64,000 nucleotides of DNA, from positions 372,001 through 436,000 of the forward strand of contig NZ_NBTM02000001.1 of the NCBI RefSeq assembly GCF_002083135.2, in the 5' to 3' direction. Source of the DNA: Aerococcus viridans. Its GTDB lineage: Bacteria > Bacillota > Bacilli > Lactobacillales > Aerococcaceae. A program made the position numbers and the translations under genes. Shown one piece after another: positions 16,414 to 23,283 of the stretch. The stretch's first letter is position 1. Each line of letters starts with the position of its first letter. Below the pieces are notes generated by a model. It did not search any database and had not been told where the DNA came from. It saw only the letters and a program-made list of their open reading frames with translations.

Positions 16414-17538
16414 ATGATGATTAGTAAGAAATTCAAACTTACTTCAATTGCCTTATTAAGTACTGTTGCCCTAGCAGCATGCTCAACTGGCTCAAGTGAT
16501 GGTTCAAGCGCCGTTGCAACTGGTGATGGTGTTGAAGTAACCAACGAAGAACTACAAGCCGAATTAAAATCAACATACGGTAACACCGTATTGCAAGAAT
16601 TAATTATGGAAGAAGTATTCGTAAACGAAGTCGGCGATGACCGAGCTAAAGAATTAAAAGAAGAAGCAACAACTGAAGTTGAAACGCTAGTCGCTACTTA
16701 TGGCGGAGAAGACGAATTCAATACTGTATTAGCATCTTCTGGTTTCTCAGACCGTGAAGACTACGAACACCAAGTTTACTACTACAAATTAATGAGTGAA
16801 TCTGTATCTAAATACATCGAAGTGACTGACGAAGAAATTCAAACAGCTTACGATGAATACACACCTTCATTCACTGTTTCACACATTTTAGTGGATGATG
16901 AAGAAACTGCTAATGACTTGATTGCCCAATTAGATGATGGTGCAGACTTTGCTAAATTAGCAACTGAAAATTCAACAGATACAGCATCTGCTGAAAAAGG
17001 TGGTTCATTAGGTGAAGTAAATGCTGATTCTGGTTTGGATGAAACATTCTACGCTGCAGCACAAGAACTAGCTGAAGGCAAGTACACAACTACACCAGTT
17101 GAAACTGACTACGGTTTCCACATCATCAAGATGGACGAAAAACCTGAAAAAGGTAGTCTAGAAGACGAAACTGAACAACTGAAAGAATCTATTACTGCTG
17201 AAAAATTAACTGATTCTACATTAGTTGCTGGTATCGTTTCTGACATCATGACAGCTCACAATATCGACATTAAAGACGATGACTTGAAGACTGCGCTAGA
17301 TGACGTGATCATCACTGAAGAAGAACAAGAATCATTAGATGCTGAAGCTGAGTCAGCTGCCGCAGCAAGTGAATCAGCTGCTAGCGAATCTGCAGCAACA
17401 AGCTCAGGAACATCTGAATCTGCTGAGTCTTCTAGTGAAGAATCAACTTCAGAAGAATCTAGCACAGAGGAATCATCAACTGAATCTTCTGAATCATCAG
17501 AAGCAGCTTCAAACGAAGCATCCTCTTCAGCTGAATAA
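16414..17538 (+). CDS. prsA: Foldase lipoprotein PrsA (parvulin-type PPIase) with acidic Ser-rich tail
   Basis: An extracytoplasmic lipoprotein that helps secreted proteins fold. The signal peptide ends in a lipobox LAAC with C23 as the lipidated residue. An SurA-like N-terminal helical domain is followed by a parvulin PPIC domain at about 148-245 (FTVSHILVDDEE, GGSLGEV, YGFHIIK). The last 75 or so residues are almost only Ser, Glu, Ala and Thr, far longer than the usual PrsA tail. That suggests a flexible, wall-spanning segment. Ribosome site GACAGGAG; candidate promoter TTGTGT-18-TATATT at about 16343-16372. A clear terminator follows. Confidence 0.92.
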   Translation: MMISKKFKLTSIALLSTVALAACSTGSSDGSSAVATGDGVEVTNEELQAELKSTYGNTVLQELIMEEVFVNEVGDDRAKELKEEATTEVETLVATYGGEDEFNTVLASSGFSDREDYEHQVYYYKLMSESVSKYIEVTDEEIQTAYDEYTPSFTVSHILVDDEETANDLIAQLDDGADFAKLATENSTDTASAEKGGSLGEVNADSGLDETFYAAAQELAEGKYTTTPVETDYGFHIIKMDEKPEKGSLEDETEQLKESITAEKLTDSTLVAGIVSDIMTAHNIDIKDDDLKTALDDVIITEEEQESLDAEAESAAAASESAASESAATSSGTSESAESSSEESTSEESSTEESSTESSESSEAASNEASSSAE

Positions 17539-17561
17539 GCTAACAGACATACCTAAATGGA

Positions 17562-17593
17562 AAGTCCATCCGGTTTCGGATGGGCTTTTTTGA
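17562..17593 (+). terminator. Intrinsic terminator after prsA
   Basis: AAGTCCATCC (17562-17571) pairs with GGATGGGCTT (17578-17587, one G-U) around a 6-base loop and is followed by a T run. Confidence 0.9.
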
Positions 17594-17610
17594 TGACTAA
17601 TTCTTCTATA

Positions 17611-17835
17611 TTATTCATCAGCCTTCGGCTGAACTTTAAGTAGTGATATTTGCAAACTATTTTGAAGTAGACAACTGTCTGCCCTGAAGAATTCAACTTG
17701 GTCGTCGGTTACCATTTTGCCTAAATCAATTACTTCATCGTTGATGTCAATAAGGGACTGAATTTCTGTACGGGTTGCTGGTGTGTAAACTGCATCGAAT
17801 ACGTCTGGACTCATTACGTAAAGAACTTTAACCAT
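17611..17835 (-). pseudogene. N-terminal remnant of a D-2-hydroxyacid dehydrogenase
   Basis: From ATG 17835, behind an AGAAGG ribosome site, the first 45 or so residues (VKVLYVMSPDVFDAVYTPA...) match the start of NAD-dependent D-isomer-specific 2-hydroxyacid dehydrogenases. The frame then runs into unrelated sequence and stops at 74 residues. The complete enzyme is about 310-350 residues with a GxGxxG NAD fold and a Arg-Glu-His active site, none of which is present. It is a 3'-truncated fragment, probably without function. The family assignment rests on one short segment and is moderate. Confidence 0.6.
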
Positions 17836-17928
17836 CTTGTTATGCCTTCTTTCTTTAGCGTTTAATCTATCTAAATCCGCCATATCACATTTAGGTTTAA
17901 TTCGCATATTTTTAGCTGGCATATTAAA

Positions 17929-17958
17929 AAATGGAATACCCCTTTATCGGGGTATCCC
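17929..17958 (-). terminator. Intrinsic terminator after the 5'-nucleotidase
   Basis: GGAATACCCC pairs with GGGGTATCCC (one G-U) around a short loop. On the minus strand it is followed by six Ts. It lies just beyond the stop at 17966. Confidence 0.88.
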
Positions 17959-17965
17959 GTTCTTT

Positions 17966-19543
17966 CTATGCTGGACAATTATTGCCGTTCACCACCTGGA
18001 AATTGTTGTTACAAGTAGCTTGGATTTCTTGATGTGTTTCAAGGTAGTGAGAGATTAATTGGTTCATCTCCAGGTTGACTTCACGGACAATTTTTGATGA
18101 ATCAAACATCTGATAGTCACCGCCGCCTACAGCCCGATACTGGTTGAGGGTCACTTCGAATTCAGCTTCTAAATCTAATGGTTGGCCGTGGTAGTTTAAT
18201 TTGGTTACCCGTTGACCAATTGGTTTTGATACATCAATGATGTAATCAACCCCTTCATACATGTCGTAATTATAGGGTTTTGGTTTGGGATATAGCCAAT
18301 CTTTAGAAATGATGATTTCTTGGTCTTCATTCAAAATAAAAAATTCCGCTGATTGCTCGATAGCTGCTTTCAATTCTGCTCCGGTGATTTTAACCACTGC
18401 TAGGGTGTTAGGGAATGGGTAATTATTGAGTATGTCACGGACGGTTACTACATTTGGAAAACCCTTGGCATCATTATTAAATAAGGCTGCCGCCGAGATT
18501 TCTGTTTGCCCGTAATAGTTCTGTACCCGGTGGACAAATTCGACGTATGGATGATCATGGATGCGAGCCATATCGACACTTTCAATCTTCATGTCTCCTT
18601 GAATGGTCCCTACCGGTTGGTCCAACCAGTTTTCAATTTCTGCTTGTAAGTCCGCTAATCTTGCGTCGGCTTCTTTTTGAATTGGTGTGTCCACGGTCGT
18701 GCTTATTAATTCAGGCACTGCATCTACTAAGGTCCAGTGGTCATCGCCATCGTATTGGTTTAAGTTTAATGTAACTTTACCAAGATGACGGCCTTTGTCC
18801 CCTGGCATGACAACCGCCACACCATTCACGACGCGGGCAATTTCATTGTGTTGGTGGCCAGTTAATAAGACATCAATCCCTGGCACTTCATGGGTTAAGG
18901 CGTAGCCCTCATTTTCCCCAGCGCCTTGTTCTACTGTTTCAAGGGTGTCTAGATCACACTCAAAGCCTCCGTGGTAAGCGACAACGACTACGTCAGCCAT
19001 ACTGCTTAACATGGGCACGTATTCCTTGGCGGTTTCAACTGCTGACCTAAACTGCAAGCCAGTAATATGGGCTGGACGCTCCCAGTGGGGGATGTATTGA
19101 GTGGTTAGGCCCAAAACGGCAATCTTAATCCCGTTGCGTTCAAATATTTTATAGGGTTGACCGAAAAATGGTTGGTCAGCGTCGTCTAAAATATTGGCGC
19201 ATAGAATGGGAAATTGTGCGTTTTGATATGAATTCAACAGGTATTCTTGCCCGTAATTGAATTCATGGTTTCCCGGCACCCCCATGTCATAACCCATCCG
19301 ATTCATATTTTCTACAATGGCTGCCGCTGAGTGGCGGTGCTTTTGTAGGTAATGGGTTAGTGGCGATCCTTGAATTATATCTCCTGTAGAAATCAGCAAA
19401 CTACTTTTATCGGCCAAGCGACCTTTCTCCCTTAAGTAGTTTTCATTGACCTTTAACAGACCAAATGGCTGGTTTTCTTCTCTAGTCAAGTAACTTGTAG
19501 GATAGATATACCCGTGAATATCACTCGTTTGAAAAATTGTCAC
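17966..19543 (-). CDS. Bifunctional metallophosphatase/5'-nucleotidase family protein
   Basis: A 525-residue UshA/CpdB-type protein. The N-terminal calcineurin-like metallophosphatase domain shows DIHG (8-11), TGDIIQG (53-59), GNHEFNYG (91-98) and a later TGHQHNE. The C-terminal 5'-nucleotidase substrate domain (about 320-510) has NNDAKG and QYRAVGGGDY. Known members hydrolyse nucleotides, cyclic nucleotides or UDP-sugars, usually outside the cell. This one has no signal peptide and no LPXTG anchor, so a cytoplasmic role like Bacillus YunD is more likely. It stands between two gene remnants, with its own terminator. Confidence 0.88.
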   Translation of the reverse strand: MTIFQTSDIHGYIYPTSYLTREENQPFGLLKVNENYLREKGRLADKSSLLISTGDIIQGSPLTHYLQKHRHSAAAIVENMNRMGYDMGVPGNHEFNYGQEYLLNSYQNAQFPILCANILDDADQPFFGQPYKIFERNGIKIAVLGLTTQYIPHWERPAHITGLQFRSAVETAKEYVPMLSSMADVVVVAYHGGFECDLDTLETVEQGAGENEGYALTHEVPGIDVLLTGHQHNEIARVVNGVAVVMPGDKGRHLGKVTLNLNQYDGDDHWTLVDAVPELISTTVDTPIQKEADARLADLQAEIENWLDQPVGTIQGDMKIESVDMARIHDHPYVEFVHRVQNYYGQTEISAAALFNNDAKGFPNVVTVRDILNNYPFPNTLAVVKITGAELKAAIEQSAEFFILNEDQEIIISKDWLYPKPKPYNYDMYEGVDYIIDVSKPIGQRVTKLNYHGQPLDLEAEFEVTLNQYRAVGGGDYQMFDSSKIVREVNLEMNQLISHYLETHQEIQATCNNNFQVVNGNNCPA

Positions 19544-19565
19544 CTGTTTGATGAGAATCCCCTCC

Positions 19566-20182
19566 TTAAACTATATAGCTTTTCTTATATTTCGGATATA
19601 CATCTTGCAACCCTAAATTTGCTACTAGTTTACCATAGTAATCTGGTTTGAATGTATGCCAAGGCATGATATTTTTGGTCCGAATTCGATTGGCGATATA
19701 GAGTAAATCCGTCTGGCTAGCGTGACCACTGACCTCAAATGACACGAAGGGGATGTCTCTACTTTGTAAATAAGCAATCATTTGGCTATAAGCTGGCATA
19801 TATCCCCCTATTGGTTCCCCATTTGTTTGCAGGTAAATCGCTGTTTTTAAGTCTGCCAAGATTAAAATATTTTCAAAAGCATTTTGTAAAAGATACAATT
19901 CTGGGTCTTTTTTCAGTGATTTTAGGTTGATATAGTCCAGTTTATTTTCCAGACTAGAACCCGCATCATTTGACATATCGTCGGACAATATCAGAAAATC
20001 CGCATCCGGGTAAAAGGCATGTTAGACCTTGGCATAAGCTAGTTCAAGGACCAGTTGTCGACCCCATGTAATTTGGCTACTGGCGCCACTTCATCGACTA
20101 CCTCAATCAAGGCTTCATATAAGGTGAGCGAATCTTTGGTCAAGTAAACTTCAACCTCAGCTGGCAGGAATTTTACTTGCAT
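19566..20182 (-). pseudogene. Degenerate metallo-beta-lactamase/beta-CASP hydrolase (RNase J-like) remnant
   Basis: From ATG 20182 (ribosome site AGAGGTGA) about 47 codons are open (MQVKFLPAEVEVYLTKDSL...), then a stop at about 20040 and another stop/frameshift near 20020. The frame reopens to 19566. The second part carries the beta-CASP/RNA-specificity features FVSFEVSGHAS and IMPWHTFKPDYYG. The N-terminal HxHxDH metal motif of the family is missing, as is the region between the two parts. It is therefore a multiply broken hydrolase gene. It lies about 165 bases from the IS, but the IS did not interrupt it. Confidence 0.72.
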
Positions 20183-20346
20183 CCTAGTCACCTCTTTATA
20201 GTCCTAACAATTTTTAAACCGCGAATAGATCCCTTTCTTTCGCAGTAGTACAAAATATCACGCCCATGTTAATTGCTGTAGAATTGGGTTATTGTTTGCG
20301 TAAATTCGAAATTTACACGAAATTTATGCAAAAAAAAGAAACCAAG

Positions 20347-20354
20347 TATTTACC
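20347..20354 (+). repeat. Target-site duplication, left copy
   Basis: TATTTACC immediately left of the IS; identical to 22165-22172. Confidence 0.95.
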
Positions 20355-20365
20355 GGTTCTATAAT

Positions 20366-20412
20366 AAATAGTGTTGGTGAGAATTCATATTGAATCTCAT
20401 TGACACTATTTT
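20366..20412 (+). terminator. Inward-facing terminator-like hairpin at the IS left end
   Basis: AAATAGTGT plus GGTGAGA on the left pair with ATCTCATTG plus ACACTATTT on the right, then five Ts (20408-20412). It overlaps the inverted repeat and lies before the transposase start. Such hairpins are known to shield transposases from read-through transcription; that role here is inferred. Confidence 0.65.
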
Positions 20413-20483
20413 TGTGTACGCAAAAAGGACATGATATCCTTAATGCGTGTAAACCACTACGAATACAGAAAGAAGGGAAAATC

Positions 20484-21824
20484 ATGTCCCATACATCTAT
20501 TATAAAACAACTTTGCGGTATTTACGACAATAATATTGATATTACAATACCAAAATCTATGCATCTGTTGCCACTTGAAAAGTATCATGAAATAAATCAT
20601 TTCGTTTTACATGGGGTTCTTACGTACAAGCCTAAGGCTTGTATGCACTGTGGTGTAAAGAATACTGGTAATCGAGATATCATCAAACATGGCTTTAAAC
20701 CAGCTATCATTCGATTACCGAACACAGCTACTAATCCTGTTTTACTTAAATTACAGAAGCAACGCTTTTATTGTAAACATTGTGCACAAACTTTTATCGC
20801 TGAAACACCATTAGTTGAAAAATTTTGCTGTATTTCTAAAACCATTAAAAGTCAAATTAGCTCCGAATTGGTTGAAACGCAATCTATGCGGTTAATCGCT
20901 AAACGTTATCATGTCTCTTCTCCAACAGTGGCCAGAACTTTAATGAAAGCAAGTATGGGACTATCACCTAAGGGAAATTATCTCCCGAATCACCTCGGTG
21001 TAGATGAGTTTAAATCGACTAATCGTGTAGCCAATGCGATGAGTGCTGTCCTTGTGGACACGCATAATAGAAGGCTAATTGATATTGTCGTTGATAGAAA
21101 ACAAGCGTCGCTCATCGATTACTTTTCTTCTTTTACCTGGACTGCTCGAAGCAGCGTGAAGACAGTTTCGATTGATTTATATACACCTTATCTAGAGGTC
21201 ATCCGCACATGTTTCCCTAATGCGAAGATTGTCGTTGATCGATTCCATATAGTAAAGCTGTTGAATGAAACAATCAATTCTATTCGTATTAAAGTGATGA
21301 ATGCTATCAAAACAAGCCGTCCATCGGACTACAATAAACTCAAAAAACAATGGAAATTGTTGTTAAAGAACGCTGAAGATTTAAATTTCACGGATACACA
21401 TTATGTTCGTCAATTTGGTGAAGCGATATCAGAACAACGTATTGTTGATTATCTTTTGAGTATCTCACACGAACTTTTAGTTACTTATACCCTGATGAAT
21501 GAACTAAAATATGCCATTTCAACTCATGATATCAATATTTTCAATGAAATCCTACGTGGGACTAAGAACCAAACTTTGCCAAGTCGTACGAGAAGAACTA
21601 TCAGAACATTAGCCAAATTCTTGCCTTATATACATAACGCTTTAAAATATACTGTATCAAATGGTCCTACCGAAGGTATTAATAATAAAATTAAATTAAT
21701 TAAACGAACAGGTTTTGGATATTCGAACTTCCATCATTTACGTGCAAGAATTTTAGTCCAATTCAAATTAAATTACAAACCATCCAATCCTAAACCTTAT
21801 ACATTTGATGGGATGGCAAGCTAA
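20484..21824 (+). CDS. ISL3-family transposase
   Basis: A 446-residue DDE transposase that moves the surrounding IS. The N-terminal zinc-finger region has CMHCGVKNTGN and CKHCAQTF. A helix-turn-helix segment follows (RLIAKRYHVSSPTVARTL). The catalytic DDE_Tnp_ISL3 domain includes LGVDEF, VSIDLYTPY and VVDRFHIVK, and the C-terminal EGINNKIKLIKRTGFGYSNF carries the final acidic residue. I start at ATG 20484, which has an AGAAGGG ribosome site; an earlier in-frame ATG at 20400 lies inside the end hairpin. The gene is intact, so the element may be active. Confidence 0.93.
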   Translation: MSHTSIIKQLCGIYDNNIDITIPKSMHLLPLEKYHEINHFVLHGVLTYKPKACMHCGVKNTGNRDIIKHGFKPAIIRLPNTATNPVLLKLQKQRFYCKHCAQTFIAETPLVEKFCCISKTIKSQISSELVETQSMRLIAKRYHVSSPTVARTLMKASMGLSPKGNYLPNHLGVDEFKSTNRVANAMSAVLVDTHNRRLIDIVVDRKQASLIDYFSSFTWTARSSVKTVSIDLYTPYLEVIRTCFPNAKIVVDRFHIVKLLNETINSIRIKVMNAIKTSRPSDYNKLKKQWKLLLKNAEDLNFTDTHYVRQFGEAISEQRIVDYLLSISHELLVTYTLMNELKYAISTHDINIFNEILRGTKNQTLPSRTRRTIRTLAKFLPYIHNALKYTVSNGPTEGINNKIKLIKRTGFGYSNFHHLRARILVQFKLNYKPSNPKPYTFDGMAS

Positions 21825-21856
21825 CCCAGGGATAGTGGTATATTTTTGAATAAAGA

Positions 21857-21980
21857 GGACTGAAAGTGTACGTCCTTAGCCGTGAACAAGCATGAAATCG
21901 AGACTAAGGCTCGATTTCAAAGCAGAGAGACCTTGGCTCTCGCTGGTGCCACGGCTTTTAAGGAACGTACACTGAAGGAC
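21857..21980 (+). other. Cloverleaf-like structured non-coding block inside the IS
   Basis: The outer arms 21857-21884 and 21950-21980 are near-perfect inverted repeats (shared AGTGTACG, TCCTT and GCCGTG). They enclose two inner hairpins: GAAATCGAG 21894-21902 with CTCGATTTC 21910-21918, and GAGAG 21925-21929 with CTCTC 21937-21941. The result is a three-way junction in DNA or RNA. No credible ORF covers it. Its role is unknown; candidates are a structured RNA, a nested mini-element or a transposition-control site. Confidence 0.6.
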
Positions 21981-22164
21981 AAAACACCATTTGTTAGAAA
22001 TGTTATCCCATTGGTCACTTCCCTTGCCTAAAGGCAAGAAAAAAGCCAAACACATCACAGCGTGCATGGCATTTAACTTTATTGATTTCTTAATTATTAT
22101 TAAAAACTAAAAAACGTATTCGTGTGCTTTAAAATTATTTACCAACACTATTTGTAAAAGAACC

Positions 22165-22172
22165 TATTTACC
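22165..22172 (+). repeat. Target-site duplication, right copy
   Basis: TATTTACC immediately right of the IS; identical to 20347-20354. Confidence 0.95.
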
Positions 22173-22199
22173 TGATTGCTTGCAGGTAAATACTTGGTT
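22165..22199 (-). terminator. Right half of the yhaM terminator, split by the IS
   Basis: If the IS and one TATTTACC are removed, 20338-20354 joins 22173-22199. This gives an about 17-19-bp stem built on CCAAGTATTTACCTG and CAGGTAAATACTTGG, followed on the minus strand by eight Ts (20337-20330). That is a textbook terminator just downstream of yhaM. Today its two arms are 1.8 kb apart; the remaining half still contains a short CAGGTAAATA/TATTTACCTG hairpin but has no T run. Confidence 0.8.
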
Positions 22200-22215
22200 C
22201 TCATGTTATAATGCT

Positions 22216-23259
22216 TTATTCAAAAAATGGTAGGTCATCATTTGACCCTTGGAAATCTAGGGTAATTTCCTCGTTTTCTGTCTCTTGATTTTGATTTTCT
22301 TCGCTAGCAACTTGCCCTTTAGGTTTATAGAAGGCTCGGTTGTCCATACCGAAAATTCGGGCTGAAAATTCGCCAGGTTCTGTATGGTCCAAAGCAGTTG
22401 TCATCATTTGAATAGAAGCATCTAAGTTGTCTAAATGATGTAGGATTTCAGCTTCTAATAAATGCGGTGACACTGGGCTACCCCATTCTTGTTTACCGTG
22501 GTGGGCTAATACCATATGTTTCAACAAAACAACATCTTCGCTGTACTGGTCGAACCCTAATTTATCAACGGCAAGAGTTATCATCTCTTCGACAATTGAG
22601 ATATGTCCAATAAGATTCCCCTCAACAGTATATTCAGTAGACATCGGATCAGTGAATTCAACTGTTTTACCAATATCATGAATAATCACACCAGCATACA
22701 ATAAGTCTTTGTTGATGTTATCGTATTGGCTGACAACGGCTTGGGCTAAGCGAAGCATTGAAATAGTATGAAAGCCTAAACCACCGACATAGGCGTGGTG
22801 GTTCTTCTTCGCTGCTGGGTAGGTAAAGAAATCCCATGACACTTCACGTAATAGGTAACGAACGATGGCGTCAATGGTGGTATTTTCAAAACCTTCCACT
22901 GCAGCCAATACTTCGTTCACCATTTCCGTTCTGGTCATTGGCCCACGTTCAACATAGTCAGAGGGATCATTCGGTTCCCCATCATTGGCTAGGCGAAGAC
23001 CATTAATACGAACTTGTGGTTTACCGTTATAAAGTTCTCGTTTACCCGCTAAGGCAACAACTTGGCCAGAAGTATATTGTTCAATATCTTGGTCAGTTGC
23101 CCCCCAGAATTTACCCTCGATTGAGCCAGAGCGGTCTTGGAATGTGAATGAGATGTACTTTTTACCGTTACGGTCTTCCCGTACTTCGGCAACTTTAATC
23201 AATACAAAGATATCGAAATTTTGGTCTAAAGCCACATCAAAAAGTTGTAAGTTGTCCAT
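22216..23259 (-). CDS. yhaM: 3'-5' exoribonuclease YhaM family
   Basis: A 347-residue cytoplasmic exonuclease for single-stranded RNA and DNA, involved in RNA turnover. The N-terminal OB-fold (about 15-95; KKYISFTFQDRSGSIEGKFW) binds nucleic acid. The HD domain (about 150-300) carries H154/H155, H164, the metal pair H194-D195 in IIHDIGK, and LAHHG. The C-terminus has an acidic, Gln/Glu-rich extension of about 35 residues beyond Bacillus YhaM. It is last in the yhaO-yhaN-yhaM operon (gaps of 2 and 24 bases), the same order as in Bacillus. Its terminator has been broken by the IS. Confidence 0.93.
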   Translation of the reverse strand: MDNLQLFDVALDQNFDIFVLIKVAEVREDRNGKKYISFTFQDRSGSIEGKFWGATDQDIEQYTSGQVVALAGKRELYNGKPQVRINGLRLANDGEPNDPSDYVERGPMTRTEMVNEVLAAVEGFENTTIDAIVRYLLREVSWDFFTYPAAKKNHHAYVGGLGFHTISMLRLAQAVVSQYDNINKDLLYAGVIIHDIGKTVEFTDPMSTEYTVEGNLIGHISIVEEMITLAVDKLGFDQYSEDVVLLKHMVLAHHGKQEWGSPVSPHLLEAEILHHLDNLDASIQMMTTALDHTEPGEFSARIFGMDNRAFYKPKGQVASEENQNQETENEEITLDFQGSNDDLPFFE

Positions 23260-23283
23260 GTGTATCCTTTCTATCGCACACGT

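Larger units (their letters stand above)
20355..22164 (+). mobile_element. ISL3-family insertion sequence, 1810 bp, with 8-bp target duplication
   Basis: The ends are 24-bp imperfect inverted repeats (three mismatches). Left is GGTTCTATAATAAATAGTGT with TGGT following; the right end at 22141-22164 reads GGTTCTTTTACAAATAGTGT, then TGGT, on the opposite strand. It is flanked by identical 8-bp direct repeats TATTTACC (20347-20354 and 22165-22172), the duplication size known for ISL3. The exact duplication suggests recent insertion. One intact transposase is present. The 340 bases between the transposase stop and the right end are longer than usual for the family and hold a structured non-coding block. 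Confidence 0.95.

Noticed and set aside
17300-17540. Repetitive Ser/Glu codons in prsA taken as a possible CRISPR or tandem repeat
   Set aside because: No regular repeat unit and spacers; it is a low-complexity coding tail in frame.
20400-20483. Upstream in-frame ATG for the transposase
   Set aside because: It lies in the inverted-repeat hairpin and lacks a ribosome site; ATG 20484 has a good one.
21876-22067. Minus-strand frame of 63 codons in the IS tail
   Set aside because: It crosses the conserved-looking stem structure, has no ribosome site, and its protein looks random.
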